Assembly (NCBI GenBank): GCA_031284195.1
Contig: JAITAI010000067.1
Location: 1 to 15,076 of the forward strand
Source: Treponema sp.
GTDB lineage: Bacteria > Spirochaetota > Spirochaetia > Treponematales > Breznakiellaceae
DNA length: 15,076 bases
Direction of reading: 5' to 3'
A program made the position numbers and the translations under genes. Below are positions 12,829-15,076 of this stretch, piece by piece; the stretch's first letter is position 1; each line of letters opens with the position of its first letter. The notes beneath the pieces were generated by a model, which ran no database searches, had not been told where the DNA came from, and was given only the letters and a program-made list of their open reading frames with translations.

Positions 12829-14156
12829 AAGTATATACATTTCCTCAGGGGGGGATCCACTTTACAGACCCTACCGCTCCTCCTGCAGCGGAGAGTGTGG
12901 TTGCGTTTCTTCCTGTCCTTTCGGTCATACCCTTGGTACAGCACCCAGGAGCCAAGGCGCTTCCCCTTGTTTCAGGGGGTTCCTTTGTTCGAGAGGGTAT
13001 GCTCATAGGTCTTGCTCAGGGTCCTGGGTCAGCGCATATTCATGCCACGGTTCCCGGCCAGGTGGTTCGGATGGTTTCCTGGGAAATGGCCGAGGGCCTT
13101 ATCAATGAGGGCCTTGTCATACGCCTGAAGGGGAGTTTTGAGCAGCTTGGAAAACCTGAAGAGCGGTTTTCTTGGGAACGATTAGAACCTGGGGAACTAC
13201 AACAGGGTATTGTGGAATATGGTATTGTGGAAATGGAAGGTTCAGGCCGTCCCTTAGGGGATCTGTTTGCCTCCTTAGATAAAACTCCTGAACCCATTAC
13301 CCTGGTGGTCCGTTGTGTGTTTGATGATCCTTGGCTGGTGGCGGACTATGTGCTGTGTCGGGAACGGACCGCAGCAGTGGTGGAGGGGAGCATCATTCTC
13401 GGACGGGCCTGTAGGGTCAGCCGTATCGTCTATGCGGTCTCTGCTAAAGAGAAAGATTTGGGGACTATGCTGCTAGCAGAAGCCCAGTCCTATGATATAC
13501 CGGCATCCTTAGTTTTGGTCAGTTCCCGATATCCCCAGCGAAACCCCCGAGAATTGGAACTGGCCTTACGGGCTTATGAAAAGCGTGGGGAAAGTGAGGG
13601 TCCTGCAGGGCCTGCCTTAGGGTCCCTCCTCATCCAAGGGCCTGCTACCTTGGCTGCGGTTCGAGATGCCCTGGTCTTACACCGGCCTATTCTGGATCGG
13701 TATGTGGCAGTAGGAGGTTCGGGGGTAAGGAAACCCCAAGTTATGAAGGTGAGGATAGGGACCCGGATAGGGGATCTCTTCGCTGAATGTGGAGGTTTCA
13801 CCGGTGAACCTCAGCGGATCACCCTGGGTTCTCCGCTGTCAGGCCGGAGGGTCTTTGAAAAGAATCTGGATGAACCGGTGATTAAAACCAGTTATGCTCT
13901 GAGCGCCCTCCTGGCTAAACAGATCGGCGGTAAGGCTGTACGGAATTGTATTGGCTGTGGAGCATGTAGGACCGTGTGCCCCGTTGGTTTGGATCCGGAA
14001 GCCTTATTCAAGGGCCTTGTTTTCTTTAAAAAAAAGCAGGAACAAAACAGCGGAAGGGTTATGGAATGTCATGGCTGCGGCTGTTGCGATTTGGTGTGTC
14101 CTTCACGGTTTTCCCTGAGTACTGCCATTGTAAACGCCGCCCTGGGGGAATATTGA
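12825..14156 (+). CDS. rnfC: RnfC-like electron transport complex subunit, diverged in the FMN/NADH region
   Basis: Peripheral Rnf subunit, normally the NADH-oxidising flavo-iron-sulfur entry point of the ion-pumping ferredoxin:NAD complex. The 443-aa protein starts FPQGGIHFTD (the GGIHP-type element) and has the barrel-like region to about residue 100. An SLBB-like part with VMKVRIGTRIGDLFAECGG lies at about 306-324. Two ferredoxin motifs are intact: Cys375, 378, 381, 385 and Cys415, 418, 421, 425. In contrast, the glycine-rich GxGGxGFP motif is replaced by GIVEMEGSGRP (133-142), the NAAECEPY motif by RCVFDDPW (163-170), YPxGGxKQ by YPQRNPRE (236-243) and GGPMMG by GSPLSG (335-340). It therefore may not bind FMN or NADH conventionally. 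It is ATGA-coupled to the upstream gene, and rnfD follows immediately. Confidence 0.88.
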   Translation: MKVYTFPQGGIHFTDPTAPPAAESVVAFLPVLSVIPLVQHPGAKALPLVSGGSFVREGMLIGLAQGPGSAHIHATVPGQVVRMVSWEMAEGLINEGLVIRLKGSFEQLGKPEERFSWERLEPGELQQGIVEYGIVEMEGSGRPLGDLFASLDKTPEPITLVVRCVFDDPWLVADYVLCRERTAAVVEGSIILGRACRVSRIVYAVSAKEKDLGTMLLAEAQSYDIPASLVLVSSRYPQRNPRELELALRAYEKRGESEGPAGPALGSLLIQGPATLAAVRDALVLHRPILDRYVAVGGSGVRKPQVMKVRIGTRIGDLFAECGGFTGEPQRITLGSPLSGRRVFEKNLDEPVIKTSYALSALLAKQIGGKAVRNCIGCGACRTVCPVGLDPEALFKGLVFFKKKQEQNSGRVMECHGCGCCDLVCPSRFSLSTAIVNAALGEY

Positions 14157-15076
14157 ATGCTGGAAAAAGACATCTTATGGTATCAACGGGCCCAGATCAA
14201 TCTCTCCCGTCCTACTGCAGGACGGATGTGGCTGGTCAGTTTATGTGCGGGTTTGGCTATCTTCCAGTCTTCCCTAAGCGACTCCTTTGCTTCGTTGTTC
14301 ATCGCCCTGAGTACGGTGTTTGCAACGGTACTTACCGAATTTCTGTTCTATTTCAGAACCGAAAAAGCGGGCATGGTACGGGATGGGAGTTCTGTAGCAT
14401 CTGCCCTGGTCTTGGCACTCCTCTTGCCGAATAACCTACATCCTATATACGCGGTCATGGGTGGGGTATTTGCCATGGCCGTGGTGAAGCACAGTTTCGG
14501 CGGCCTTGGATCCAACTGGATGAATCCTGCCATAGGAGGCTGGCTTTTTATCCGATGTTCTTGGCCTGAAATTTTTAATAAGGCCTTGGAAATGTCTCCC
14601 TTGACCGTAGTATCAGCAGGGATACGGCAGGGTCTTTTGGATCCCCTCCACCTAGCGGAAACCGGTTATTTTTCTTCTCCCGTAGGTTCCTTGGAGTGGA
14701 TGGTCCAGTCATTCCTGAACAGCCGTTTTTTTTCAATCATTGGCGTGGAATTACCCGAAGGGTATATCGAGTTTTTTAATTCCTCAGGGATGGGTATTAT
14801 TGCAGACCGGGGTGTTTTTGCCTTGCTTCTGGGAACCATCAGCATTACCGCTTTCCAGATAAGCCGGTCCTGGGTGCCTGCGGTTTACTTAGGGGTGTAT
14901 GGACTGTTCATTAGGCTGTTTGGAGCCCTGCCTTTTGGGGGGACCCTGGGGAATGGGGATATATTCTTTGGGTTCTTTTCTGGGGGTACCATGGTAGCGG
15001 CCTTCTTATTGATTGCCGATCCCGTTACCGGGCCAAAGTCGAATTGGGGAGCCTTGCTTATAGCAGCAGGAGCAGG
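14157..15076 (+). CDS. rnfD: RnfD-like membrane subunit of the Rnf complex (3' end outside the window)
   Basis: Integral membrane subunit that normally carries a covalently bound FMN. At least 306 codons are present, and the frame is open to the window end. It starts MLEKDILWYQRAQINLSRPT. Family segments are visible: VRDGSSVASALVLALLLPNN (about 76-95), KHSFGGLGSNWMNPAIGGW (about 111-129) and FSGGTMVAAFLLIADPVTGPKSN near the end of the window. The flavinylation region, SxAT in RnfD proteins such as E. coli RsxD, aligns with LTVVSAGIRQG (149-159), where no Thr occupies the acceptor position. The ATG directly follows the rnfC stop, with GGGGGAA upstream as ribosome-binding site. RnfG and the remaining subunits would be expected just beyond the window. 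Confidence 0.9.
   Translation, partial: MLEKDILWYQRAQINLSRPTAGRMWLVSLCAGLAIFQSSLSDSFASLFIALSTVFATVLTEFLFYFRTEKAGMVRDGSSVASALVLALLLPNNLHPIYAVMGGVFAMAVVKHSFGGLGSNWMNPAIGGWLFIRCSWPEIFNKALEMSPLTVVSAGIRQGLLDPLHLAETGYFSSPVGSLEWMVQSFLNSRFFSIIGVELPEGYIEFFNSSGMGIIADRGVFALLLGTISITAFQISRSWVPAVYLGVYGLFIRLFGALPFGGTLGNGDIFFGFFSGGTMVAAFLLIADPVTGPKSNWGALLIAAGA

Noticed and set aside
13586..13800. Frameshift in rnfC as the cause of the missing cofactor motifs
   Set aside because: The frame stays open and conserved RnfC blocks occur in the same frame before and after the divergent stretches, so substitution rather than frameshift explains them.

Overview
The window reads like chromosome of a Treponema-type spirochaete. 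Three things suggest this: the V-type ATPase operon order atpE - DUF2764 - atpA, a TPR membrane protein directly ahead of mreB-mreC-mreD-mrdA, and roughly 50% G+C, which fits the higher-GC insect-gut treponemes better than T. pallidum or T. denticola. The genus is an inference from gene content and protein character; there is no rRNA or tRNA in the window.

Layout. (1) Positions 1-1501, minus strand: start of a V-type ATPase operon (atpE, a DUF2764 gene, and the first 80 codons of atpA), driven by a near-consensus promoter at 1627-1655. (2) 1770-2801, minus strand: galM (aldose 1-epimerase), with a possible terminator after it and a dyad operator candidate in its promoter region. (3) 2802-3255: non-coding, with a few hairpins. 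(4) 3256-8611, plus strand: the elongation (rod-shape) operon, consisting of a membrane-anchored TPR protein, mreB, mreC, mreD and mrdA (PBP2). The genes are tightly packed or overlapping. (5) 8612-9209: a 598-bp intergenic island with two related 60-bp palindromes flanking an array of about seven 42-bp tandem repeats; it separates mrdA from rodA. (6) 9210-10520: rodA, which carries an apparent insertion of about 70 residues. (7) 10521-10765: a non-coding stretch with strong hairpins, a duplicated G-rich motif and a direct TCTTGACA repeat. (8) 10766-15076, plus strand: a divergent-PAP2/DUF212 membrane protein, an unrecognised 520-aa multi-pass membrane protein, rnfC and the start of rnfD, probably one operon.

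How the genes fit together. MreB, MreC, MreD, PBP2 and RodA form the elongasome: MreB filaments position the RodA glycosyltransferase and PBP2 transpeptidase, with MreC and MreD as membrane connectors. The V-ATPase and Rnf modules at the two ends both couple ion transport to energy metabolism.

The most interesting signal is in the Rnf genes. RnfC keeps both 4Fe-4S motifs, but the stretches that should hold the FMN/NADH-binding motifs are degenerate. RnfD has no recognisable flavinylation threonine motif where one is expected. Both genes follow, by ATGA overlap and by direct abutment, an unknown multi-pass membrane protein. This may be a variant Rnf complex with different electron entry. The second strongest signal is the palindrome and tandem-repeat island inside the rod operon.
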